Assembly (NCBI GenBank): GCA_023853785.1
Contig: JAJIRX010000162.1
Span: 1-64,000 of the forward strand
Direction of reading: 5' to 3'
Length of the DNA: 64,000 nt
Source: Psilocybe azurescens
Taxonomy: Eukaryota > Basidiomycota > Agaricomycetes > Agaricales > Agrocybaceae
Shown piece after piece: positions 23,874 to 34,846 of this stretch; positions within the stretch are counted from its first letter, which is position 1, and every line of letters begins with the position of its first letter. The notes beneath the pieces are model-generated. The model made no database searches and was not told the origin of the DNA. It saw only the letters and a list, made by a program, of their open reading frames with translations. The position numbers and the translations under genes were made by a program.

Positions 23874-24494
23874 GTACTTTACCTCCACCATATACTCCAT
23901 GTGGAGTCCACCAACTCCATACAGAAGTGGTGGACTCCACATGGACTCCTATCTGGAACATATCCAAGTGTTCAGAAAGTTATCTTTGATAGGTGGAGTT
24001 CAGGTGGACTCCAGATGGACTCCAGATGGACTTCAAGCAATTCCACTTGAATCCAACTGGAGTCCAGGTGGAGTCCAGGTGGAGTTCAATTAGAATCCAC
24101 CTGGACTCCATACCTGGGTAACAATATTCCAGCTTAGGCCATCAGAGAGCAGACTTATTGAATTTCACAAAGTCCAGCTATAGCCAGATTTTAATTGGAA
24201 TGTATTTTCTTAGAGTAAATTCATGTAAGAATGTATATATAATATATTAAAAACTATATACTACATTATTATCTACAATATTATCTACTAGCGAAGTTCA
24301 TCACCACTGAAACATAAAAAAGAAATATATAAAAATATATAAAACAAAAGAAATAAAAGAAAAACAGACAAAACAGACAAAAAAGGAGGCGAGAGGGTAC
24401 ATAGTTGGTTCAAATAAATATAGAAGCACATGAACATGAAAAAAAAAACTTGAAATAAAAAAAAAAAAAGAAAAAGAAGAAAAAGGGCGAGAGG

Positions 24495-24965
24495 ATGGCC
24501 GTGTCACTCGTAGCCCCGCCGTGCATTGTCGTTGTTGTGGTGGCCGTCGTACACGCTGTGGTAGCCTTCGGTACACGTTGTGGTGGCCGTCGCACGCGTC
24601 CGGGCGTGTCCGATACGTTGTGCTGTCGTGTCCGCTGTGTCTGCCATACGTGTTGTCGTTGTCGTCGTGGCTGTCGTACACGTTGTCGTTGTCATCGTAC
24701 ACGTCGTTGTCGTTGTCGTGTGTCGTCTGCGTTGTTGTTGTCGTCGTACACGTCGTTGTCGTTGTCGTGGCCGTCGTACGCATTGTCGTTGTCGTTGTCG
24801 TGGCCGTTGTATGCGTCGTGGTCGTCGTTATGCGTGGCCGTTGTACGCATCGTCATCATGGTCTGCATACGTGTTGGTGTCATCGTCCGTCACAGCGTCC
24901 TGCGTGCCGTCGTACCATTGTTGTACATACCGTACGTACCCGTCGTTGTCGTTGTCGTCGGCCTA
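24495..24965. repeat. GC-rich low-complexity block (GTCGTTGTC-like)
   Basis: Degenerate hexamer and nonamer repeats of the type CGTTGTCGTTGTCGTCGTACACG. Long reading frames are open on both strands here (Val/Arg-rich on plus, Thr/Asp-rich on minus), simply because the repeat lacks stop codons. I do not regard them as genes. Confidence 0.75.
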
Positions 24966-25435
24966 CACGAAAAAGAGGGGGGGGGGGAGCGGTTAATGGC
25001 AGCGGCATGGTGTGACTTACCTGGGGTCGCGACCTCGTTCCTCGTTCGCATCGCATTGCCTCGTTCCCCCTCGTTCCGCATTCGCCTTGCCTCGTTCCTC
25101 TTTCTCCACCCGCCTCGTTCCGTCTCATTCCGTACTCACCTCCCTTCGTTCGGCGGGTGTCCGTTTGTTCTTCGTCGGTCTCGGTTCGTTGCGATGCGAT
25201 GCGTGTCGGGTCGGGTTGGCATGGGCCTGGCTCCGACCGACGGCGGTGAGGTGGGGGCACGCACGACGGCGGCAGCGGGGTGGTGGTCGGAGGAAGAGGT
25301 GGGGTGGTGGAAATAATAAATGGACTGACGTGGCATCAATAAGTCACATATGTGACGTTATTTGTCACTTGCCGAGAAATGCCGAGTAAATAGCTGTATT
25401 GGTATGTAGCCCATCAAAATTTGATAAATTACAAA

Positions 25436-25517
25436 GGCTCTATAGCTTAGTTGGTTTAATATCAGTGTGCAGCATTCTCGGATGCCCGAGTTCAATTCCT
25501 GTTGGTGCTTTTTTTTT
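25436..25517 (+). promoter_or_regulatory. tRNA-like Pol III module in TIR element B
   Basis: An A-box TAGCTTAGTTGG (25443-25454) and B-box region GAGTTCAATTCC (25488-25499) have tRNA-gene spacing. They are followed by a T9 run (25509-25517), a Pol III terminator. It resembles a degenerate tRNA of about 73 nt, but the acceptor and T stems pair poorly by eye. The matching module in family A elements makes this a shared architectural feature. Confidence 0.65.
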
Positions 25518-25861
25518 ACATTATAATAAAATATAAATAAAATATAAATAAAATCTGGGGATCATCCTCCACCTGGAGTCCATTAGAAATTGACCCTGAA
25601 ATAGTGTATTAATGCTGATATACATGCTTCTTGAGTCAAATCCATATGGAATCCATATGGAGGATGTGAGACTCAGATGAAGTTCCACATGGAGTCCACA
25701 TGGAGGATGAGGCGGATTCCAGCTGGACTCCAGGTGGAGCCTCCACCTCTAAATGGCTGGTACACCTGCCAAAAAAAGTCACCAAACTCCATGTGGACTC
25801 CACCAACTCCGGCATGGAGTTGGTGGACTCCTACCGGAATATGGGTGAGGGTAAAGACCTC

Positions 25862-27477
25862 CATTTTTATCTGAAGCACATCCCTCAATATTCAACGTTG
25901 AAGCCCATTCACAGTCCACTTCAATCTCCATTATAACTTTCAATCTCCACTTCAACTATTTGATCAGCTACATTCCCTATCAGTGATTCAATTGTCTATC
26001 TATTTTGAACCTCAAGGCTATCGCAGATTATTCCTGGACATCATTTCTACCCATCCTAGTATGCACAGCACTGCACAGCATCATATATCACTATTTGGTC
26101 CTTAACTGGATTCCACATATGCAGCAAATCTTTGTCTCACTCAGCAGTCTTGGTAATGGATGACTGATCTGTGCCATGAATAGACTGGTTCTATTCATTA
26201 GCATGGTACTTGTTCTCTATTTTGGTTCTTTTTCTATTGTCTGACACTTTCATATGATTGATCCTTCCTTCCTCTTGTCATTCTTGCTTATTGTACTTAC
26301 TCAGCTTCGCTTCTTTCTTACTCATCTCACTTCGCTTTTCATAATCCTGCTTATACTTCTTACTCATCCTTCTATTTTTCACTCCTAAACTCCGTCAGCC
26401 TTCAATCTATTGTATGTAGTTGACAGATGGAACTACTGGGTGTCGTTCTACAGAATGATTAGTATAGTTTGGACGCTTGATCTCTCTTAAATAATTTTCT
26501 ATGTTCTCTGGTATATAAACCATGTATTAGTATCGCTTGGAATGCAAGGAAGTTACAAGCCCCAACTTTCTTCACAGCAAAGATTTCAAGTTATCAAGTA
26601 CTCAGTCCAGCACTCCAAGCACGCATTCAATCAATCTCTATCAGTATTCAGCACTAAATTCAACAATCACTCCAGTTATTCAAGGCGTTCATCAGTGGCT
26701 AGACCAGCCTATCCAACCACCCACGTTCTCTCATCACAGAGAAATTTATCCTGTTCATTTCGATCCTATCATCCTCCAGACCCTTCATTCTTCCTCTACA
26801 TCCAGATCTTCAACTCCCCATTGCTTCTGTTGCTCCAGAATATTTTATTCAGCAGTTTTGGTCTTGTTGTCATCTTCATCCATCGCTCCAGACACCCTTT
26901 ATCCGCTTCCCTACGTTGTTTGATTTTTTTGGCTGAAGAATATCGCTTAGGTCATCACCTTCAATCGTCCTAGTCATCCCTCATTCACCTCACTGTTCTG
27001 TTTGAGGTTTGGATCAAAACATTGCACAATCCTTCATCATTTATTACTCCAGGCCGCTCAAGTCATTATTCAATCACCAGACCTTACTTCTGGCTTTGCA
27101 GACACTGCAGACTCGATTGAAGCACACTAGGATCAAGACTACGTTCTCACTCCTGCCCCCATATCAATCTCTACCAATTATCTAGTCATTTGGCCCCTCC
27201 ACAGTCATCACACCTCATTCACACCGTTCTACCCCAATCAAGTCGGGTTGCTTCCTCCCAGTAAATACTCAAGGGCATTTTATATTCCCTCATCCATTCC
27301 TCCTCCTTCATACGTCCCTGCCCTCCTCAGACCACATATATCTTCACAACCTAGTGGCCAAGCCAGCCCTCACTTTAACTCAACAGGGAGAGAGTCGTCT
27401 TATCTAGTCTAGACCATTCCTCTCTGGTTTGTGTTTTGGTTTTGATTTATATATCAAATCACACACTACATAGTTCA
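25862..27477 (+). repeat. 1.6-kb LTR copy, 5'-truncated
   Basis: A direct repeat of the solo LTR at 38212-39879, starting 99 bp inside it and ending at the same terminal ..TAGTTCA. Internal signals include a TATA box (TATATAAAC at 26512-26520). The truncation point coincides with the right end of the TIR element at 25861. ORFs inside (for example near 26537) recur in the other copy but look like LTR sequence, not genes. Confidence 0.85.
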
Positions 27478-27756
27478 ACATTGAGATGTTTAGTGCGGAG
27501 TGACTTTGTAATTGCCCAATACACAACACCCAATCAAATATTTATATTGATCAGTTCGATCTGGGAGGGTAAGCTCGTAAGACTTATTACAATAACTAGT
27601 TTAGCAGAGTACAGACTTAGATGATCGCTCTGGGGTGATCACTAGTAGCTAGAGAACACTTTTACAGGCTAGTACACACAAGGCACTTGAATAGTAAGGG
27701 CGATCTCTCTATATGAGGGTGATCACCAATATCAGGGGGATCGCTTTTGGGGTGAG
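27478..27756. other. Left remnant of a host element with GATC-core motifs
   Basis: No coding content. Contains TGATCGCT, TGATCACT, GCGATCTC, TGATCACC and GGATCGCT. The same motif class resumes to the right of the gypsy element at 35315, so this was one continuous element before the gypsy insertion. Confidence 0.55.
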
Positions 27757-28179
27757 TGTTACGACAAGTCTTTTTCTTTTCTTTTTTCTTTTCTTTTCCT
27801 TTTCTTGTCATCTTTTGTTTCACTTTTATCTTCTATGATACATCTTTTGATGAACGTTTGATCTGTTTCCTTTATTCTTATATACATCTGCTGATGAACA
27901 TTCATTCTTGTTTCATTTCTATCTTTTATGATACATCTTTCGATGAACGCTTGATCTGTTTCCTCTATTCTTATATACATCTGCTGATGAACACTTAGTC
28001 TCATTTCAACTTGCTGTACAGTTCGTAGTACTTATACCAGGGAGGATCCACTGTATTCTTTAGCTAGTTCTTGAGAATCCAACCTGCTTAACCTGCTCAA
28101 CTTGAACTTGAACTTGTTCTTGTAAACGATTGGTGGTTAGATTACGCACACTGCGTGATTCTAACTTGAGATCGTAACA
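27757..28179 (+). repeat. Gypsy 5' LTR
   Basis: 423 bp. Contains an internal tandem duplication of about 90 bp (units beginning TATGATACATCTTT). It has a stretch near 28071-28120 rich in CTTGAAC and CTGCTCAACTT that is absent from the 3' LTR. Confidence 0.92.
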
Positions 28180-28352
28180 AAGAACTTAGCTTCGCTCTAC
28201 CATACTGCTTCGTCCACAAGCGGTATAGGGAGCTTGAACCAGACACCACAACATCTCGACACGGAACCTTCTCCGCAAACTACGACACCGACGACAGTGG
28301 TGAACGAACACCTACATCAGACGCTCAGCCCACTACCCGAACTCCAGGACTA

Positions 28353-29169
28353 TTGTCAGGAGAAGAATACTTCACCGATGCCTCTGAAAACTCTGAACCG
28401 AACGAACCACAAATGGTTGACCAACAAATGACAATCGACACCCCGAAGACAAGGGAACTCTCTCTTAGCAAACCTACGCCCTTCAATGGTGAATGGTTTA
28501 AGAGCAAGAAATTCCTTCAAGAATGTATCCTCTATATGGGGATCAACAAGGACGTCTCACGACACTAAACCAAAACGGATTGCATTCATTCTCTCTTACA
28601 TGCAAGAAGGGAACACGGTTGTTTGGAAACAACAATTCGTCCAGAACAAATTGAACCTCGACACGGGGGACATCGACTTACCGACATACAAGGAATTTAT
28701 CAATGAATTCCAGAAGGCATTCAAGCCAGAAGAAGAAGACATTGATGCATTGGACAAATTAAAAATGCTTCGACAAAAGAACCTGACCGCCAAACAACTA
28801 GTAACCAAGTTCAAGCTACTGGTTGGAGAGGCGGGGATGTCTAACAACTCTGACACTGCAAACAAACTCTTGATCGAAATGTTCAAGACAGCGCTGAACC
28901 CGGCGCTAGTGCAGAAGATCATCCAGTCTGAGAAGAGGCCCACCAAGATCGAAGAATGGTACAACAAAGCCATGTCCTTCGATAGGAGCTATCGACTTGC
29001 TATGGCAATAAGAGGCCCATCTCAATCGAATGCACGATTCATCCCCAGATCCACACCAAGAAAGGACCCCTTTGCAATAGACGTCGACGTCATGACCACC
29101 GAAGAACAAACAAGCCTTATGAAAAGGGGGCTTGTTTCAGTTGCAAACAACCAGGACATCTCGCTGTAG
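28353..29169 (+). pseudogene. gag: Gypsy gag
   Basis: A retrotransposon gag core with one frame break near 28565. Segments FNGEWFKSKKFLQECILYMG and, after the shift, IAFILSYMQEGNTVVWKQQF and LNLDTGDIDLPTYKEFINEF are typical of the Agaricomycete Ty3 gag domain. A zinc knuckle CFSCKQPGHLAVDC follows at about 29130-29170 in another frame. Upstream, 28180-28352 is the leader; no obvious tRNA-type primer site follows the 5' LTR. Confidence 0.8.
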
Positions 29170-29469
29170 ATTGCCCTCTGAAGAAAAGAAACAATCCTTT
29201 CATACTGAAGGAAGCGCCAAAAAGAAATGGACAGCAAAGGACCTTCATGCCCATATCCGGGAGTTGAACATGGAGGAGAGAGAGGAACTGGCGAATTTGG
29301 CAATGGGAGACCAGGAGGAGGACACCAACACTGAGGATTTTTAAAATGGAGAACCGAATCAACGTCGGTCTCTCCACGATTAGGCATCTATTCTGTATTT
29401 ATGGCTACACTCGAGAATAAATCTATGCATTTACCGATTTCTTTCTCTGCCATAAAAATGGAAGGCCAC

Positions 29470-29717
29470 AAATCGTCGAAACCTCAGGTCTAATCAACTC
29501 TGGAGCTGGTGGAAAATTCATTGACCAAAACTACAGCTAGGAAACTAGGACTTGAACAAAAAACCTTGAAGAAGAACCTCATGGTATATAACGTGGACAG
29601 AACTCTCAACAAGAAAGGAACGATTTCTACATTTGTAGAACTTAATCTTACCATCGGAAATAGAACGAACAAGGAAATTCTATTTGTCTCTGGACTAGGA
29701 CAACAAAGATTATTTTA
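29470..29717 (+). pseudogene. Gypsy protease region
   Basis: Aspartic protease-like segment LINSGAGGKFID (about 29490-29525), where the family has an Asp in the DSG triad. Here it is Asn, codon AAC, as expected from a CpG to CpA change of GAC. A stop interrupts the frame at about 29537. Conserved downstream residues GLGQQRL end where the solo LTR is inserted. Confidence 0.7.
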
Positions 29718-30292
29718 TGTTAGTTTTTGTGATTAAACACTTTGTTTCTAATGTATCATCAGGGGGTTGTTTTGGATGTGATTCAACATCTTATGGATTA
29801 TGGAAGTGTTTTATCAGGGGTTGTGTTAGTTTTTGTGATTAAACACTTTGTTTCTAATGTTCTACACTTGATATTTGGACTTGTACAAATGGACACTTAG
29901 TTAGAATTCGCTCTTTTCGGTGTTTTTGCACACTGTTCTGTTAATAACTTTTGTAGAGTAAAATTATTCAAATTCTGATCACTGATCCGGAATCCCCCTC
30001 GTTGAGACGGTTCCGGTGATATATAATTTGTCATGTAATTATAGGTTTGGTGTTTTGATGCAATATTGTGGACACCTATAGTCATGCCTCACCATTTTTA
30101 GACACTTAGCCATGTAAAGACCAGTATTCCTACTATGTCTGAGGAAACAAAGACACTAGAACAAGATTTGGAGTCTACAGAAGCAATTTACTATTTTCAC
30201 TCATACTTGTCATTGTTGCGCATTTGAGATTTGACTCTATTGTTACTCATCAGTATAGCTACTGATTTGTGCATTATTGTCTATTTCTAACA
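29718..30292. repeat. Solo LTR of another retrotransposon inside gypsy pol
   Basis: A 575-bp insert bounded by TGTTAG..CTAACA with the 5-bp target duplication TTTTA (29713-29717 and 30293-30297). Removing it restores the gypsy reading frame into LGLPWLQNGTHID. Its first 36 bp are repeated at 29824-29859. No ORF. Confidence 0.9.
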
Positions 30293-33200
30293 TTTTAGGT
30301 CTACCTTGGCTTCAAAACGGAACCCACATCGATCGGGAAACTGGAAAAGTTAAATGGAGAATTTCCAAATCCATCCGCACTACCACTATGGAAGAAGAAC
30401 TGGAAGAAACTGAACCGATCATAAACCCCATGGACACCACAGACGCACCACTTGAGGACTTCAACGCTTTGGTAATAGATTTTATCGAAGCAAAGACTCC
30501 GAAGAAATGGACCAGGCATGGACCAACGCGAAAACCACAGCTTCACAAACTCTGGCAATGGAACACGAAAACAGGACACCCGCTAAACCACTGGAAGAAC
30601 TTATTCCCCGGACCTCCACGACTACCTCGGACTTTTCAACAAACAGGCAGCAGATCGATTTCCCATCTCAAGACCATGGGACCACAAAATCGAACTAAAA
30701 CCTGGGTTCAAGCCAAAACCATGCAAAGTCTACAGCCTCACCCCCGGAAGAACAAATCAAACAGGACAAATTTCTAAAAGAAATGCTGGACAAAGGATAT
30801 ATCGTCAAATCAGAATCGGACATCGCATCACCCTTTTTCTTCGCAGCAAAGAAAGACGGAAAACTGCGACCTTGTCAAGACTATCGATATCTAAACAAAT
30901 GGACAATAAAGAATGCTTACCCTTTGCAACGAATTCCCAATCTACTGGACAAACTCAAAGGAGAAAATTCTTTACCAAGTTAGATGTCAGGCAAGGATAC
31001 AACAATGTTCGCATTCGAAAGGAAGATCAACGGAAAGCCGCCTTCAAAACAAATTGAGGACTTTTTGAACCCACGGTTATGTCTTTGGATTATGCAATTC
31101 CCGGCCACCTTTCAATCCATGATGGATTCACTGTTTGAAGGCGAAATCTCTGGAGGGTTCGTGATTATCTACATGGACGACATCTTAATCTTTGCCGAAA
31201 ATCAAGAAGATTTGGCAAAATATGAACGGATTGTCCTACAAAGACTAAAGAATAACGACCTGTACCTCAAACCAGAGAAATGCGTCTTCAGACAACGAAA
31301 AGTCGAATACTTGGGAATGATAATCGAAGAAGGAAAAATCTCCATGGACCAATCGAAACTTAAAGGAATCCAAGACTGGCCTGCGCCTACCACAGTCAAG
31401 CAAGTCAGGGGATTCCTGGGATTTGGAAATTTCTACCGAAAATTCATCAGGAAGTTCTCTACAGTAGCACAACCCCTAAACAACCTCCTAAAGAAGGACA
31501 AAAATTCGAATGGATGGACGCAGCTCAATGAGCGTTCAACGAACTGAAACGACGATTTACGGAAGAACCGGTTCTCTCGATGCCAGACCCGAGCAAACCA
31601 TTTCAAATCAAATGCGATGCCTCTAAATACGCATCTGGAGCCATTCTGACTCAACTTGATGGAAACGGTGAAAGACACCCGTGTGCATTTATTTCGAAAA
31701 CCTTCTCCGCTGACGGAAAGGAACTACGAAATCTACGATCGAGAGCTCCTGGCAATTGTTTGGGCATTACAGGAATGGAGACACTACATCCAAGGATCCG
31801 AACACACGACGATCATTCATTCGGACCACAAGAACCTGACCTACTTCAGAAGCCCGAGAAATCTGAACAGACGGCAAGCTCAATGGTCATTATTCCTATC
31901 CCAATTCGATCTGAAACTAATCCACATGCCTGGGACAAAGATGATTCAATCTGACGCCTTATCAAGAAGACCAGATTTTATACCAGACGAAGACCACGAT
32001 AACGAAGATGTGATTTTACTACCAGAGGAACTTTTGTCAATCTAATCAACACCGAACTGCAACAGAAAATCATTGATTCAGAAGAATTCGACACGGATAT
32101 TGCGGAAATCTTGAAAGCTCTACTACAAGGAGGACCAGCGAACTTACAAACCGACCTTGACGACTGGAGAACAGAGGAATTCAACGGGAAAAACATCATT
32201 TTTTATAAAGACAAAACATATATACCGAAGAACCAAAACCTACGCCAACAAGTGGTAAAATCCCTTCACGATCTACCATTGGCAGGACACCCCGGAGAAC
32301 TTGAGACTTACAACGTAGTAAAGGCACATTACTGGTGGCCAGGACTACAATCCTTTGTAAAGCAATACGTCAAAGGCTGCGGAATCTGTCAACAATTCAA
32401 AATTAACAGAAACCCATCTCACCCGTCTTTCATGCCAATCGCCGGACCAACTTCTACGCGACCATTTGCAAACTGTTCGATGGACTTTCTAACCGATTTA
32501 CCACCGGTTAAGAACAGTGTGGGACAGATCGTGGACGCGATCATGGTCATGGTAGATCATGGGCTTACTAAGGGGTGATTTTAATACCTTGCCGAAAGAA
32601 AGGGAAACCGGGAGAGGCACTTGACACAGAAGGAGCAGCTCAACTCTTACTCGACAACCTCTTCAAATGATTTGGACTCCCAGATAGCCAAGTCTTCCAA
32701 GAACTCATGAAACTCTTGGGAATCAAGTCCAAATTAACCATGGCTTATCATCCAATAGGAGACGGAACCACTGAGCAATTCAATCAAGAAATAGAAGCCT
32801 ACCTATCCATCTATTGTTCGTCACACCCAACCGACTGGAACAAGTCAATTGGAACATTGGAATTCACTCACAACAACAGGAAACACTCCGAAAGGGCCAA
32901 AACCCGTTCGAACTCACCTTAGGCTCATCTCTGTTGGCCATTCCACTTGCATTCGAGAACACCAAAGCCCCATCGGTGGAGGAAAAAGTCAAACATCTTC
33001 TAAAGGATCGAGAAGAAGCATTAGCCGCCCACGAACTTGCAAGACAAAAGATAGCCAAACGACGAAAATCGAACTTCAAACCGTTCGAGAAAGGAACGAA
33101 AGTTTGGCTAGACTCCCGCAACATCTCCACTAGGTACCATTCAAAGATGAAACCGAAACGAGAAGGCCCATTCATGATCACCAAAGTCTTGGGACCTCTC

Positions 33201-33506
33201 ACGTACAGACTCAAAATACCCAAGATATGGAGAATCCACGATGTTTTCCAAGCCACTCTACTCATGCCATACAAAGAGACAGAAATATACGGACCAAACT
33301 TCCCTAGACCACCACCTGAGATCAAAAATCAGGAAGAACACTGGGAAGTCGAAACTATTTTGAATCACAGAAAGACAGGACGAAAACCCAAGAAAGGAAA
33401 ACGAAAATATCAATACCTCGTCAAATGGACCGGATTCCCTATCTCCGAAGCAACGTGGGAAAAAGACGACGTGTTCGACGATGACAGCGAGATTCTTCAA
33501 GAGTAA
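30293..33506 (+). pseudogene. pol: Gypsy RT, RNase H, integrase, chromodomain
   Basis: [20 protein letters not shown] (about 30850-30905), [14 protein letters not shown] (about 30973) and an intact YMDD box (about 31170). RNase H: IKCDASKYASGAIL (about 31605) and [18 protein letters not shown] (about 31735-31787). Integrase: zinc finger H..H..CGIC (about 32275-32395) and MDFLTDLPP (about 32478). The second catalytic Asp block is missing: GLPDS runs straight into QVFQELMKLLG near 32677-32720, a short deletion. The C-terminal chromodomain WEVETILNHR..YLVKWTGFP..ATWE ends at 33506; chromodomains direct integration to heterochromatin. Stops and frameshifts occur near 30980, 31060, 31545, 32042, 32574 and 32667. 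Confidence 0.9.
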
Positions 33507-33599
33507 CACCAATTACACAAGCTCTGATTCATCTCTACCATCCTGATGCCTCACTTTCTCTGACGCATCGCCTCTTCCTTCACTCAAAACGCTGAAACG

Positions 33600-34786
33600 A
33601 ACCAACTCGAAACTCCCATCTTTGATACCCCTTTGACTGATCAGACTGTAGAAGAGCTTGAGACGCTGCAAAGAGAAATTCTCATCGAATACAACAAAAC
33701 AATCGATCAGAAGGAGACGGCAAAACAGAACTATCGCCCGGCTGCTGCTAAACTTGCCCACCACCAAGCCAGATCTCAACGCCTCAAACTAAATAAGGTC
33801 GAACGGGAGCTTTATCAACGCCTTCCTCTAATTTCCAAAGTAGTTAAAAGGCCAAGTCGTTCTATCTCTAAACCATACCCCCATCTACCAAAGCAACGCA
33901 ACATGTCTTTCATCAATACTCCTGCTGCTTCTTCCTCTTCTACCCCTGCCAACTCATGTCTACGAGGCAAACAACCTGCCGTGCCTCGTTACGCTCAAAC
34001 ACTCTCAACCTTCAAGCCCTAGACCTCTTCGCCGACGACGAGACAGCTCAGAAAATCTGCTCGTACTTTGAAGACCCTGACACTATTCTTGCCATTGACA
34101 AATTGGCGAAGATCTCCAGAGCCTACCAACAAGAAGAATGAGAAATCCGTCTTGCCAGACACCGGTCTCGTGTTCGACAAACTATAGCAACAGCTTTGAT
34201 AGATCAACTTCAATCATGGGGATTAGAAAGAGAAATCCACGACGTGTTGAGAAAACATCGTCACGAATCACCCACAGTGCGAAAACCGTCCGTATTTTCC
34301 CTCACTAGTACCCCTTTACAAAACGCCGTTCCTTCTCGTCCCCTTCCTGCCCATCCTCCTGCCTATCGTCGATCAGTACGATTTTCGCCAGTCATTGACG
34401 ATTCACCGCAGATTTCGCCTCCCACCTCCACTCCCTTGAGATCTCCCGTCCCTACACCTCCATCTCGACAATCTCCAAAGAAAACAACTCATCAACGAAG
34501 CTTGTCCAACGCTTCATCTACTACAACGAATCGCTCAACGAGCGCAACGTCGGTCACATGCTACCAATGCGGAGAACCAGGACACATTCGCCCTAAGTGC
34601 CCCGAGTTCAAGTGCATCTACTGCTACCGATATGCACCCGGACATTCCTTCCGAGACTGTAGCTATAACCCAGAGAACGAGCAGCACATCGACCCCTATT
34701 ATGGAGGAGTTGACGAGGATCTTCTTGATGACGCCCGGAATCGCGAACACCACAGGCAAACCGTACGGAAACTAATGAGCTCGTAG
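33600..34786 (+). pseudogene. Extra gypsy ORF with tandem zinc knuckles
   Basis: Between pol and the 3' LTR, in the position where some Ty3 elements carry env, three frame-shifted pieces (33633-34022, about 34020-34141, 34196-34786) form one protein. The N-part is predicted helical and charged (VEELETLQREI..KVERELYQRL), the middle is Ser/Pro-rich, and the end has CYQCGEPGHIRPKC followed by CIYC..APGHSFRDC, two CCHC-like knuckles. No signal peptide or membrane segment is visible, so it is a nucleic-acid-binding, gag-like product rather than an envelope. Confidence 0.7.
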
Positions 34787-34836
34787 AACTGATGGACTTC
34801 ACTCCTTCTGAGGCATAAGGAGTGTAGTAGTGTAGT

Positions 34837-34846
34837 ACGGGGGTAA
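34837..34846 (+). promoter_or_regulatory. Gypsy polypurine tract (weak)
   Basis: ACGGGGGTAA directly precedes the 3' LTR. It is purine-rich and correctly placed, though short. Confidence 0.5.

Larger units (their letters stand above)
23874..25861. mobile_element. TIR element, family B, probably chimeric
   Basis: The terminal sequences GTACTTTACCTCCACCATAT (left) and, inverted, GAGGTCTTTACCCTCACC (right) share the CTTTAC core and outer bases of family A. Arrays of 11-bp units such as AGGTGGAGTCC and AGATGGACTCC fill both ends (about 23880-24115 and 25570-25850). The centre holds an A-rich tract, a 450-bp (TCGTTG)-like low-complexity block and a tRNA-like module. No target duplication is present. 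The right end abuts an LTR that is cut exactly there, while the left end abuts the transporter spacer, so the two ends probably come from different insertions. Confidence 0.75.

Noticed and set aside
24301..25316. Long overlapping reading frames on both strands (Thr/Asp-rich minus, Val/Arg-rich plus)
   Set aside because: They arise from a low-complexity GTCGTTGTC-like repeat that lacks stop codons; composition is repetitive and no domain is visible.
25436..25510. Functional tRNA gene
   Set aside because: A- and B-boxes and a terminator are present, but acceptor, D and T stems do not pair acceptably by eye, so I call only a tRNA-like module.
26537..26973. ORFs of 128-143 residues, repeated at 39017-39511
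   Set aside because: They lie within the 1.6-kb LTR and are shared only because the LTR is repeated; no recognisable motif.
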